NCBI RefSeq assembly: GCF_001940525.2
Contig: NZ_CP019438.1
Span: 62,001 to 126,000, forward strand
Origin: Thioclava nitratireducens
GTDB lineage: Bacteria; Pseudomonadota; Alphaproteobacteria; Rhodobacterales; Rhodobacteraceae
Direction: 5' to 3'
Length of the DNA: 64,000 nucleotides
Shown: in pieces, positions 52,578 through 60,458 of the stretch
Layout of the letters: each line of letters begins with the position of its first letter
Numbering within the stretch: position 1 is the first letter of the stretch
Notes under the pieces: model-generated
Database searches by the model: none
Seen by the model: only the letters and a program-made list of their open reading frames with translations
Told to the model about the DNA's origin: nothing
Made by a program: the position numbers and the translations under genes

Positions 52578-53168
52578 TTAGCCTGCGTTATCAATCACAA
52601 TTATGATGTCGCCGCCCGCAGTCTGCGCCACGCCGATCACATCGCTGGCAACGTAACCCTTTGCGGAAAGTGCGGCGGAGAGCTTCGCATTCTCCGAGAT
52701 CGACTTTTGGACCTTGCCGATCGTCGATTTCTGGGAGTCGATGGCCGATTCGACTCGCGAGGTCAGCGCTCGGGAACCAGTCTCAAGATCAGTGAGTGTC
52801 ACCAGCTTGACCTGTGCGGCAGCATCGCTGTCCGCGAGCTTCGCGCTCACGTCGCCCATGGCGTTGGCCTTTGCCTGGGTCTCCAAAGTGGAGACGAGAG
52901 AACCTACGGTCATGGCGCTCGATTGGGTCGCGACTTTTGCGGCATCGAGTACAGTGCCCGCCTCAGGGGTTTGCGCTTCTGCCTGCCCTGCGGCATTCGC
53001 ACCCGTTGCGAGCGCCGCGCTCGAGCCGGCATCCGAGCTGATTTGCGCGCCGGCATTCACGCCGACCGAAGACCCAACTTCCGCGGCGGATGCAGCCAGT
53101 GGCACGCCGACGCCGAGAGCTGTGATAGCGAGAATGCCTGCGACGGTCATTTTGCTGCCATAGATCAT
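52578..53168 (-). CDS. Secreted Ala-rich hypothetical protein
   Basis: 196-aa protein with a signal peptide (MTVAGILAITALGVGVPLAA SAA region, residues 7-29), an Ala/Ser/Gly-rich linker (30-70), a helical middle (VGSLVSTLETQAKANAM and following) and a C-terminal block AKGYVASDVIGVAQTAGGDI ending IIVIDNAG. AAGGAG precedes the ATG. First gene of a three-gene unit with the PepSY-like gene and the LuxR-type regulator. I do not recognise the family. Confidence 0.75.
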   Translation of the reverse strand: MIYGSKMTVAGILAITALGVGVPLAASAAEVGSSVGVNAGAQISSDAGSSAALATGANAAGQAEAQTPEAGTVLDAAKVATQSSAMTVGSLVSTLETQAKANAMGDVSAKLADSDAAAQVKLVTLTDLETGSRALTSRVESAIDSQKSTIGKVQKSISENAKLSAALSAKGYVASDVIGVAQTAGGDIIIVIDNAG

Positions 53169-53446
53169 TTTGAACTCCTTCTTGTTGCAAGATTATGCCA
53201 CGCACGATGATCGCGTCGCGGCTCTCATGCCCTATAAAAAGGGGGGTCGGCGGCAGAATACCATCATCCAAACGGGTGAAACTGGCTCTTTGGTCCTTCT
53301 GGGCCAAAGGGTTACGTGGATTTTCTTTTCAATTGATGGCACTGCGCCGCTAGACGTCAAAGCGCTCGGACCCGGCACTTGTTGCCTGAGCGAACGACGT
53401 GGATTTTCTGTAGAGTGCGCGCCGAACAACTGGTCACGGCAGACGC
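53169..53446. promoter_or_regulatory. Upstream region of the secreted-protein unit
   Basis: About 280 bases up to the target duplication of IS256 copy 3. The plus-strand frame here has no ribosome site. It most likely carries the promoter of the three-gene unit, which IS256 copy 3 has landed just upstream of. Confidence 0.35.
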
Positions 53447-53454
53447 TCGCAAGT

Positions 53455-54832
53455 GGTCACGTCCGTCAAGGTGGTGTAATTTCCCGGATGGCCTGAGGGC
53501 ATGATCAGGCGGCTTTCGTGGTTATGCTGAGAATGGGGTCGATCTCCTCCTTGTCGATCTGGGCGAAGGCCTCGACCATCATGTAGCGGCTCGAGGTCTG
53601 CCACTCGTCATTCTGCTCGAACAGCACCGCGCCGATCAGGCGCATGATGGACGCCTCGTTCGGGAAGATCCCGACGACGTCGGCGCGGCGCTTCACTTCC
53701 TTGTTCAGACGCTCGATCGGGTTGGTGCTGTGCAGCTTGGTGCGGTGCTGGCGGGGGAAGGACATGTAGGCCAGCACGTCGTGCTCGCTGGCGTCCATGA
53801 GATCGGCCAGCTTTGGCCAGCGCGGGCGCAACTGCTCGGCCACCTTGCGCCAGGTTTCGCCGGCATGGGCGCGGTCGGGCTGGTCGAAAGCTTGGCGGAT
53901 CGCTGCGGCAACGACGGTGTGTTGCCCGCGCGAGACGTGCGCCAGAGCGTTGCGCATCCAGTGAACGCGACACCTCTGCCAGGTCGCTTCGAAGACCCTG
54001 GCGATGGCCGCCTTGAGGCCGGTATGGGCGTCGCTGATCACCAGCCTGATGCCGCCAAGGCCCCGAGCGCGCAGGGAGCGAAGGAACTCGGTCCAGAAGG
54101 TCTCGGCCTCCGAGGGACCGATCCCCAGGCCGATGATTTCCCGGCGCCCCTCGGTGTTGGCGGCCACCGCGATTATCGCCGCGACCGGCACGATCCGGCC
54201 ACCCTGACGCACTTTCAGGTAGGTCGCGTCGAGCCAGACATAGGGCCATTCGCCGGTCAGCGGCCGGTTCAGGAACTCGCCGACCCTCTCATCTATGTCC
54301 TTGCAGAGCTTCGAGACCGTGCTCTTGGAAATGCCGTTCAGCCCCATCGCCTGCACCAGCTCGTCCACCCGCCGGGTGGAGACGCCGCTGATCCACGCCT
54401 CCTGGATGACGGCCACCAGCGCTTGTTCCGAGGTTTTGCGGGCCTCCAGGAAGCCCGGGAAGTAACTGCCCTGCCGAAGCTTGGGCACCCGCAGGTTCAG
54501 TGTGCCCAAACGGGTATCGAGAGCGCGCTCTCGATACCCGTTTCGCCAGGTCGTGCGTTCGCCGCAGCGTTCATGCCGACCGGCGCCGATCAGGCCGTCA
54601 ACATCGGCCTCCATGATCAGTTGCAGGACAGCCTCGGCGATGCTGCGCAGGAAGTCTCCTTGATCGTGCTTGGCCAGAAGCGCGGACAGGTCCATGTTGG
54701 TCTTGGTCATCGGGGTCTCCGTAGGGTTCGCGGTTGAAGTCGCCAAACTCCACCTCGACCATACACCTCGATGGCCACCCGGGATTACACCTTTGACGGC
54801 GCAGAAATTACACCACGTCCTCGGACACTAAC
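53455..54832 (-). mobile_element. IS256-family element, copy 3 (complete, inverted)
   Basis: Same 1378-bp element as copies 1 and 2, in the opposite orientation. An 8-bp duplication TCGCAAGT lies at 53447-53454 and 54833-54840, so it is a fresh insertion. Confidence 0.95.
53505..54710 (-). CDS. IS256-family transposase, copy 3
   Basis: 401-aa transposase apparently identical to copies 1 and 2, with all catalytic blocks and the internal 36-bp palindrome (54508-54543). Confidence 0.95.
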   Translation of the reverse strand: MTKTNMDLSALLAKHDQGDFLRSIAEAVLQLIMEADVDGLIGAGRHERCGERTTWRNGYRERALDTRLGTLNLRVPKLRQGSYFPGFLEARKTSEQALVAVIQEAWISGVSTRRVDELVQAMGLNGISKSTVSKLCKDIDERVGEFLNRPLTGEWPYVWLDATYLKVRQGGRIVPVAAIIAVAANTEGRREIIGLGIGPSEAETFWTEFLRSLRARGLGGIRLVISDAHTGLKAAIARVFEATWQRCRVHWMRNALAHVSRGQHTVVAAAIRQAFDQPDRAHAGETWRKVAEQLRPRWPKLADLMDASEHDVLAYMSFPRQHRTKLHSTNPIERLNKEVKRRADVVGIFPNEASIMRLIGAVLFEQNDEWQTSSRYMMVEAFAQIDKEEIDPILSITTKAA

Positions 54833-55018
54833 TCGCAAGTTGCCTTCAGAAATGCATCAAGGGCCCGAATTCAAATGTGGGACGTCGTAAGGATGATATC
54901 CAAATGACCATCGCGTTGACGATCACAAACCCCGCATACCGGCGCGGGTACCTAGGGTCAGGATGCATTGATTTCGCGCGAACAGCATGGTTCACGGCTT
55001 TGAAAACGGAGCGGTGAC

Positions 55019-55366
55019 ATGAGCGATCTCTTCTGGCTGACCGACGCGCAGATGGCACGCCTGGCCCCTTTCTTCCCCAAGCCTCATGGTAAGCCTCGGG
55101 TCGATGACAGGCGGGTTTTGAGCGGGATTATCTTCCTCAATCGCAATGGCTTGCGTTGGCGAGATGCGCCGAAGGAGTATGGTCCGCATAAGACGCTTTA
55201 CAGCCGGTGGAAGCGGTGGAGCGAGAAAGGCATCTTCGCGCGGATGATGGTGGGTCTGGCCGCTGAGCACGGCGAAGAGAAGACCGTGATGATCGACGCG
55301 ACATATCTCAAGGCCCATCGAACGGCGACCAGCATGGTCGCCAAAAAGGGGGGCGCGGTCGTCTGA
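55019..55366 (+). CDS. IS427-group transposase, first frame
   Basis: 115-aa upstream part: FWLTDAQMARLAPFFPKPHG, NRNGLRWRDAPKEYGPHKTL, and the first catalytic Asp in MIDATYLKAHRTA. Ends KKGGAVV-stop; a -1 shift in the preceding A5G6 tract would read on as RGRLIGRTKGG into the second frame, the usual programmed frameshift of the group. Confidence 0.88.
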   Translation: MSDLFWLTDAQMARLAPFFPKPHGKPRVDDRRVLSGIIFLNRNGLRWRDAPKEYGPHKTLYSRWKRWSEKGIFARMMVGLAAEHGEEKTVMIDATYLKAHRTATSMVAKKGGAVV

Positions 55367-55386
55367 TCGGTCGAACCAAAGGGGGC

Positions 55387-55776
55387 ATGAACACGAAGCT
55401 GCACGCCATCTGCGACAGTCAGGGGCGACCGATCGACCTGTTCGTCACCGCCGGACAGGTCAGCGATTACATCGGCGCGCGCGCATTGCTCAGCGGCCTA
55501 CCAAACGTCAAATGGCTGCTCGGGGATCGTGGCTATGACGCTGACTGGTTCAGAGAAGCGTTGCAGGACAAGGGGATACGCGCCTGTATTCCAGGCCGAA
55601 AGAAACGCAAGAAGCCGGTCAAATACGACAAACGCCGATACAAGCGCCGCAATCGCATCGAGATCATGTTCGGAAGACTTAAGGACTGGAGGCGTGTGGC
55701 CACCCGATATGACCGGTGCCCAAAGGTCTTCCTTTCGGCCATCGCCCTCGCCGCCCTCGTCATCTACTGGTTATGA
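55387..55776 (+). CDS. IS427-group transposase, second frame
   Basis: Downstream part of the same transposase (MNTKLHAICDSQGRPIDLFV, GDRGYDADWF with the second Asp, RYKRRNRIEIMFGRLKDWRR with the Glu). Expressed as a fusion with the first frame through frameshifting. Confidence 0.88.
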   Translation: MNTKLHAICDSQGRPIDLFVTAGQVSDYIGARALLSGLPNVKWLLGDRGYDADWFREALQDKGIRACIPGRKKRKKPVKYDKRRYKRRNRIEIMFGRLKDWRRVATRYDRCPKVFLSAIALAALVIYWL

Positions 55777-55801
55777 ATCCTGACCCTAACGTCGACGGCC
55801 G

Positions 55802-56044
55802 GTGTATACACGGGGCTATTCAAACAGTGCTAGCCAACAAGCCACACGATCGTCTATTCTGTGCCGCCTTTTGGGCGCATTCCTTGACAACGGTCAGGAA
55901 ACGCGCTCCATCGACAAGGGGGATCCTACAATTTTGGCTGCATTGGAGCCCGAACTGTACACCTATCAGCCTTTCACCTTTACGGGATTTCTGCTAAATG
56001 TGATCGAGTACTTTGGATGCACCGAAATGGCCTTCAGAGAATAG
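55802..56044 (+). CDS. Doubtful ORF, 80 aa
   Basis: Open frame reading LLGAFLDNGQETRSIDKGDP to FTGFLLNVIEYFGCTEMAF. Reads like protein in its last 50 residues but I know no relative and no ribosome site is visible. It may be the end of a gene whose start was lost next to the IS427-group element. Confidence 0.25.
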   Translation: MYTRGYSNSASQQATRSSILCRLLGAFLDNGQETRSIDKGDPTILAALEPELYTYQPFTFTGFLLNVIEYFGCTEMAFRE

Positions 56045-56202
56045 ACGCCTTTCCATCTTACCGCGATCGACGTTGCGAGCCACCAATCTCTTTCAGGCGC
56101 ATCGTTGATTGACCTAGCGAAGACCCCACAGCTTAGCAGGTCGATAGCGGGAAGCAGCCGGGCAGTCGTCCGGCTGCTTCGAACTAATCAAGATGCTCTG
56201 CC

Positions 56203-56333
56203 TGATCTGATCCCCGGAAACTGGACCGTTTGAAGCTGGAGTTTTCCGCTACGCTTCCTTGGCTGGAAGAGGAGTGGAGTCGCATGAAGGCGAGCAAATT
56301 TTCGGACGCGCGGAAAGCATGCGTAATTGGGCT
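56203..56333 (+). pseudogene. IS3 (IS407-group) left-end remnant
   Basis: Shows an IS407-type end (CCCGGAAACTGGACCGTTTG) and the first codons of orfA (MKASKFSDARKACVIG from the ATG at 56284). It is cut off about 50 bases into orfA by the IS110 element that follows. Confidence 0.7.
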
Positions 56334-57428
56334 GACCCTGCTCTAAGGTCGAGCTCCCGATAATATCTCAGCATTGCTGTGAGAATAGGGAGACAGAAAA
56401 TGGAATACTTCGTTGGTTTGGATGTGTCGCTTCGGTCTTGCGCGCTTTGCATTGTGGACGGTCGTGGCAAGGTTTGCATGGAGCGAGAGCTCCCGTGTGA
56501 GGTCGACGAAATCGCCAACTTCCTGAATGCGTTCGGCGCCGCAATCGTGCGGATCGGCTTTGAGGCTGGCGCGCTGAGCCAGCACCTTTTCTTCGGCCTG
56601 CAAAACATGGGTTTCGAGATCGTGTGCATGGAAGCTCGCCAGGTCAGTGCCGCACTTTCAGCGATGCGGAACAAGACAGACAAGACGGACGCCAAGGGCA
56701 TTGCCCAGATTTTGCGGACGGGTTGGTTCAGCCCGGTGCATATGAAGAGCCGGGAGGCCCACGGGCTACGGGCCCTGCTGAGCACCAGAAAGGCCTTGCT
56801 GAAGAAAACAATGGACTTGGCAAACGAAGTGCGTGGATTGCTGAAGATATTCGGTGTTCGCCTTCCCCGGACCGTCAAGCACGGTAGCTTCGACGGTCTC
56901 GTGAGGCCCATGATCGAGATGGATGAAGTTCTCGCGCACGCGGTCATTCCGTTGCTCGATGCACGTGCCGTCCTGTTCCAGCATTATCTTGAGCTGGATC
57001 GACGGGTGAAGCGTGCGGCGTCGCAAGACGAGGTCTGCATGCGGATGATGACGGTGCCTGGTGTAGGCCCGATCGCTGCTCTAACATTCAAAGCAGCGGT
57101 CGATGATCCCAATCGGTTCAAACGGTCTCGCACAGTAGCCGCGCACTTTGGTCTCACGCCGAGGCGATACCAGTCCGGCGAACACGACAACCCAGGTCGC
57201 ATCTCCAAAGCCGGTGATCAGAATGTCCGAGCGACGCTCTACGCTGCCGCAAATGCGTTGCTTATGCGAACGATGGCCGGATCGCAGATCAAGTCTTGGG
57301 GCATGCGCCTCATGCGCACCAAAGGCCGCCGCCGTGCCGTCGTCGCGGTGGCTCGCAAACTGGCCGTCCTTTTACATCGGATGTGGATCGACGGCACAGA
57401 GTTCCGTCAGGAAAAAGTGGGAGGCCAT
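56334..57428 (+). mobile_element. IS110-family element 1, right end missing
   Basis: Left boundary is placed where the IS3 remnant stops (about 56334). The right boundary is the IS3 tip at 57429, which supplies the stop codon of the transposase. All downstream non-coding sequence of the element is therefore gone. Confidence 0.65.
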
Positions 57429-57431
57429 TGA
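56400..57431 (+). CDS. IS110-family transposase 1
   Basis: 343-aa DEDD transposase. The RuvC-like N-terminal domain (FVGLDVSLRSCALCIVD, IGFEAGALSQ, ARQVSAALSAMRNKTDKTDAK) and C-terminal transposase_20 domain (MTVPGVGPIAALTFKAAVDD, FGLTPRRYQSGE) with the catalytic Ser region are present. The last codons and TGA belong to the tip of the next element, so the native C-terminus may be altered by a few residues. Confidence 0.85.
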   Translation: MEYFVGLDVSLRSCALCIVDGRGKVCMERELPCEVDEIANFLNAFGAAIVRIGFEAGALSQHLFFGLQNMGFEIVCMEARQVSAALSAMRNKTDKTDAKGIAQILRTGWFSPVHMKSREAHGLRALLSTRKALLKKTMDLANEVRGLLKIFGVRLPRTVKHGSFDGLVRPMIEMDEVLAHAVIPLLDARAVLFQHYLELDRRVKRAASQDEVCMRMMTVPGVGPIAALTFKAAVDDPNRFKRSRTVAAHFGLTPRRYQSGEHDNPGRISKAGDQNVRATLYAAANALLMRTMAGSQIKSWGMRLMRTKGRRRAVVAVARKLAVLLHRMWIDGTEFRQEKVGGH

Positions 57432-57446
57432 CCTGCCACTGAACTT

Positions 57447-57827
57447 TCATCCAGCCGCGACCGGAGCCCGGTTGGTGTTTACGCCGATCGGCGCAGGTTG
57501 AGCAATCGCCCGACGCGCGGAGCTATCATCTCGCGCAGCGGGGCGGGCGATTGCGGAGGTCAGGGCCCGCGCGTAGTCAGCCGGTGTCTGGTAGTCCAAG
57601 GCCGAGTGCGGGCGTTCGGTATTGTAGTCGGCAGCCCAGGCGGCGATCACGATCCGCGCGTGGGCCAGGTTTCGGAACATGGTCTCGTTGAGCAGCTCGT
57701 CCCGCATCCGCCCGTTGAAGCTCTCCACGAAGCCGTTCTGCATCGGCTTGCCCGGGGCGATGTAGTGCCACTCGATCCGGTGCGCGGTAGCGAAGGTTAA
57801 GATTGCGTTACTGGTTAGTTCGGTGCC
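57447..57827 (-). pseudogene. IS3 orfB 3' part
   Basis: C-terminal part of OrfB beginning at [20 protein letters not shown], with the catalytic Glu in [16 protein letters not shown] and the end [18 protein letters not shown]. It joins 59458-60006 exactly at SDN/GTELTS when IS110 element 2 is removed. Confidence 0.9.
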
Positions 57828-57962
57828 GTAGCACGTCCGGAAGCCGGCTGTTTTAGAAGGTTATGGCCGCTCGCGGAGCCCTCCCATCGCGCAGCGGGCG
57901 GCCATAACCGGGCTTGGGTCTCTATAGTGGTTTTGGGAACCACACCACAGAGGAGACCGGCT
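57828..57962 (+). ncRNA. Possible bridge RNA region of IS110 element 2
   Basis: IS110-family elements encode a structured guide (bridge) RNA in a non-coding end. This 135-base left end contains an inverted repeat, arms 57859-57870 and 57898-57909, around a 27-base centre. The right end (59247-59457) is the alternative location. Only the hairpin is seen; the RNA itself is inferred from the family. Confidence 0.4.
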
Positions 57963-59246
57963 ATGACCAAGGTTCAACATACTGCGGATGCCCGTGTTCT
58001 GGTAGGCATCGACATCTCCAAACACCGCCACGAGGTGTTGATTGCCGCCCCTGGCAAGCGGCGCCGGCGGCGACTGACCATCACGAACACCGTGGACGAT
58101 ATCGACCGTCTGATTGCCTTGCTTGGAGATTACAACTCTCCGGTGCAGATAGGCTTCGAGGCCACCGGCAACTATCATCGGGCGCTGATGTATCGGCTTG
58201 GCGCCGCGGAGTTCGATCTCAAGCTCGTCTCATCGATCGCGATGGCGCTGACCCGTGAAGCCCTGCACAACAGCTGGGACAAGAACGATCCGAAGGACGC
58301 CCAGGTCATCCTTCACATGCTGCAGATCGGGGCGACCCAGATCTTCCTGGACCCTCTGCGTGCCGGCACCAACGACATTCAGGAATTGTCGAAGACGCAC
58401 GAGATCGTCTCGCGAGCCAAGACGGAACTGTGGCACCGGATACAGGGTCACTACCTGCCGCTCTACTTTCCTGAGGCGACACGTTTCCACCGCAGCTCGC
58501 GCAGCGACTGGTTCCTGGCCTTTCTCGAGATGTTCCCGTCGCCGCATCTGATCGCCGCGATGGACAAGGAGGCCTTCATTGCCGCGGCCTGGCAGGTGGT
58601 CGGGCGCAAGGTCTCCAAAACTGCCCTCATCTCGGACATTTACGAGACCGCACGCTGCTCGGTCGGCCTGCCGGTCGCGGAAGACTCCGATGCCTTGCGC
58701 ATGTTCCGGATGGTGCTCGCTGAGGGGCGCAGCCTGATCCGCCAGCGCAATACGATCGAGGTCCGTGCCACCGAGCTGCTCGGCGATCACCCTGACTACC
58801 GGCTGCTCACCTCTGTTCCGGGCATCGGACCGATCAACGCGCTGACGATCCTGGCCGAGGCCGGGGATCTGCGCCGCTTTCCCCACCATCGTCAGTTCCT
58901 GAAGTTCTGCGGCATGGATCTCGCCACGGTCCAGTCCGGCATGTTCCGCGGCCAGAGCCGGATCTCGAAATATGGTAATGCCCGGCTGCGACGCACGCTC
59001 TGGATGGCCGGCCAGACCGCCGTGCTCCAGCGCACCAACAGCTTCCGGGACAAGTTCGAGCGCTATATCGCACAGGACCGCCACAACCCGCATCTCAGGC
59101 GCAAAGCCTACACAGCTGTCGCAGCCAAGATGGCCCGAACCATTCACGCCGTGATCAAATCCGGCGACCCCTATCGCCCCTTCTTCGAAGGGGTGAGCCC
59201 AGGCGGAAGGACCCCTCTCTGTCGTGCCGTGGAGGCAGTCCGCTGA
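57963..59246 (+). CDS. IS110-family transposase 2
   Basis: 427-aa DEDD transposase, longer than most of the family. RuvC-like blocks VLVGIDISKHRHEVLIA, IGFEATGNYHRALMY and NDPKDAQVILHML carry the acidic residues; the C-terminal domain has SVPGIGPINALTILAEAGDL and FCGMDLATVQSGMFRGQSRI with the catalytic Ser. I chose the ATG at 57963; the frame is open 36 bases upstream. Intact. Confidence 0.92.
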   Translation: MTKVQHTADARVLVGIDISKHRHEVLIAAPGKRRRRRLTITNTVDDIDRLIALLGDYNSPVQIGFEATGNYHRALMYRLGAAEFDLKLVSSIAMALTREALHNSWDKNDPKDAQVILHMLQIGATQIFLDPLRAGTNDIQELSKTHEIVSRAKTELWHRIQGHYLPLYFPEATRFHRSSRSDWFLAFLEMFPSPHLIAAMDKEAFIAAAWQVVGRKVSKTALISDIYETARCSVGLPVAEDSDALRMFRMVLAEGRSLIRQRNTIEVRATELLGDHPDYRLLTSVPGIGPINALTILAEAGDLRRFPHHRQFLKFCGMDLATVQSGMFRGQSRISKYGNARLRRTLWMAGQTAVLQRTNSFRDKFERYIAQDRHNPHLRRKAYTAVAAKMARTIHAVIKSGDPYRPFFEGVSPGGRTPLCRAVEAVR

Positions 59247-59457
59247 CCTCGTAGATAATGTTCGGGCCTTTCGCTTGGGAATTCGGATCTCGTCTTGAGG
59301 ACGGTGAGGGCGGCGCTCAGGCTGACCCTGTGTTTGCTATGGGAGAGACCACTTCTTGACGGCGACGCCCGCCTGGGCAACCATCGACAGGGTGTCCGAC
59401 CGTTCGGATGCCCCGTGACCCAATGCCTAAAACGGCAAATTCTTCCCGACGTAGGAC

Positions 59458-60006
59458 GTTGTCAGAGACGATCATCCCCGGCTTTCCGCGGCGCTCGATC
59501 AGGGCAGTCAGTTCACGAGCCACACGGCGCCCCGAGATCGAGGTGTCCGGGATCGCCGCGAGGCACTCCCGGGTGACATCGTCGACCACGTTGAGCACCC
59601 GGAAACGCTGACCGTTGGCGAACTGGTCGTGAACGAAATCCAACGACCATCGCGCATTGGGCCGCGCCTCGACCAGGATCGGGGCTCGCGTCCCGACAGC
59701 CTTGCGCCGTGCCTTTCGTTTGCGCACCGTCAGGCCTTCTTCGCGGTAGAGCCGGTAGATCCGGTTGATCCCCGAGGCTTCTCCCTCGCGCCGCAGCAGC
59801 ACGAAGAGCCGCCGATAGCCGAACCGCCGACGCTCGTTGGCCAGCTCCCGCAACCGCCCGCGCAGCACCGTGTCCGGCGCACGCTGCGTCTGGTAGCGGA
59901 CCATCTTGCGATCCGCCCCGGCAATCCGGCACGCCCGCCGTTCCGAGAGCCCGAACTGGGCCTTCAGATGCGCGACCGCCTCGCGCTTCAAGGCAGGCGT
60001 TACCAC
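59458..60006 (-). pseudogene. IS3 orfB 5' part
   Basis: N-terminal part of OrfB (RRACRIAGADRKMVRYQT, RRFGYRRLFVLLRREGE, first Asp in WSLDFVHDQFANG, second in GMIVSDN). The GTG at 60006 lies on an AAAAAAG slippery run shared with orfA's end. Reading breaks off at IS110 element 2. Confidence 0.9.
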
Positions 60007-60266
60007 TTTTTTGAAACCAGTTCCTTCATCGCCGCCAGGTCCAGCATCTGCTCGGCCAGCAGCTTCTTCAGCTTGGCGTTCTCGTCTTCGAGCGTCTTCA
60101 GCCGCTTTGCCTCCGGCACCGTCATGCCGCCGAACTTCGCCTTCCAGTTATAGAAGGTCCCTTCCGACATGCCGTGCTTGCGGCACAAGTCCGCGCACTT
60201 CGCGCCTGCCTCGTGTTCGGCCAGGATGCCGATGATCTGCTCGTCCGTGAATCTCGTTCGCTTCAT
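60000..60266 (-). CDS. IS3-family OrfA
   Basis: 88-aa OrfA with helix-turn-helix (AKCADLCRKHGMSEGTFYN) and zipper ([20 protein letters not shown]). It ends KKW-stop over A6G, a -1 frameshift signal for the OrfAB fusion. Intact, but its partner orfB is interrupted. Confidence 0.9.
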   Translation of the reverse strand: MKRTRFTDEQIIGILAEHEAGAKCADLCRKHGMSEGTFYNWKAKFGGMTVPEAKRLKTLEDENAKLKKLLAEQMLDLAAMKELVSKKW

Positions 60267-60458
60267 TGTCCGTCCTCAAGTTGGGTCGGACTCTAATCGA
60301 TGGTGGAGGAAAAATCCCGTGGCAGGTCAGCCAAAGCAGGTCGTTCATGTCACCACACCATCTCCCGACCCATAAACTTCACAGAGCTGCGGTCGCCGAT
60401 GGCGTCTGACGTTGAGGATCAAGATTGCTTGCCGAAAGAAGCGTCCGAAACGCAGGGC

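Larger units (their letters stand above)
54955..55786 (+). mobile_element. IS5-family element (IS427 group), 832 bp
   Basis: Ends GGGTCAGGAT at 54955 and ATCCTGACCC at 55786, flanked by TA on both sides as expected of the group. The transposase is split into two frames that can be joined by -1 frameshifting at the A and G runs near 55345-55356. Confidence 0.88.
57828..59457 (+). mobile_element. IS110-family element 2 (complete, 1630 bp)
   Basis: The ends are fixed by reconstruction of the IS3 orfB it interrupts. Left end GTAGCACGTCC, right end CGACGTAGGAC; no target duplication, as is usual for IS110. Non-coding stretches of 135 bases (left) and 211 bases (right) flank the transposase. The left one holds a 12-bp-arm hairpin. 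Confidence 0.88.
57429..60329 (-). mobile_element. IS3-family element split by IS110 element 2
   Basis: Tips TGACCTGCCACTG at 57429 and GTGGCAGGTCA ending at 60329. Without the nested 1630-bp IS110 element it is 1271 bp. Genes read right to left: orfA, then orfB in two pieces. No 3-bp duplication is visible at its outer ends. Confidence 0.88.

Noticed and set aside
55345..55390. Frame change in the IS427-group transposase as a mutation
   Set aside because: This group normally uses a -1 frameshift at A/G runs; the two frames and run fit a programmed shift.
57859..57909. Hairpin as an intrinsic terminator
   Set aside because: No T-run follows and it lies before, not after, a gene inside the IS110 end.
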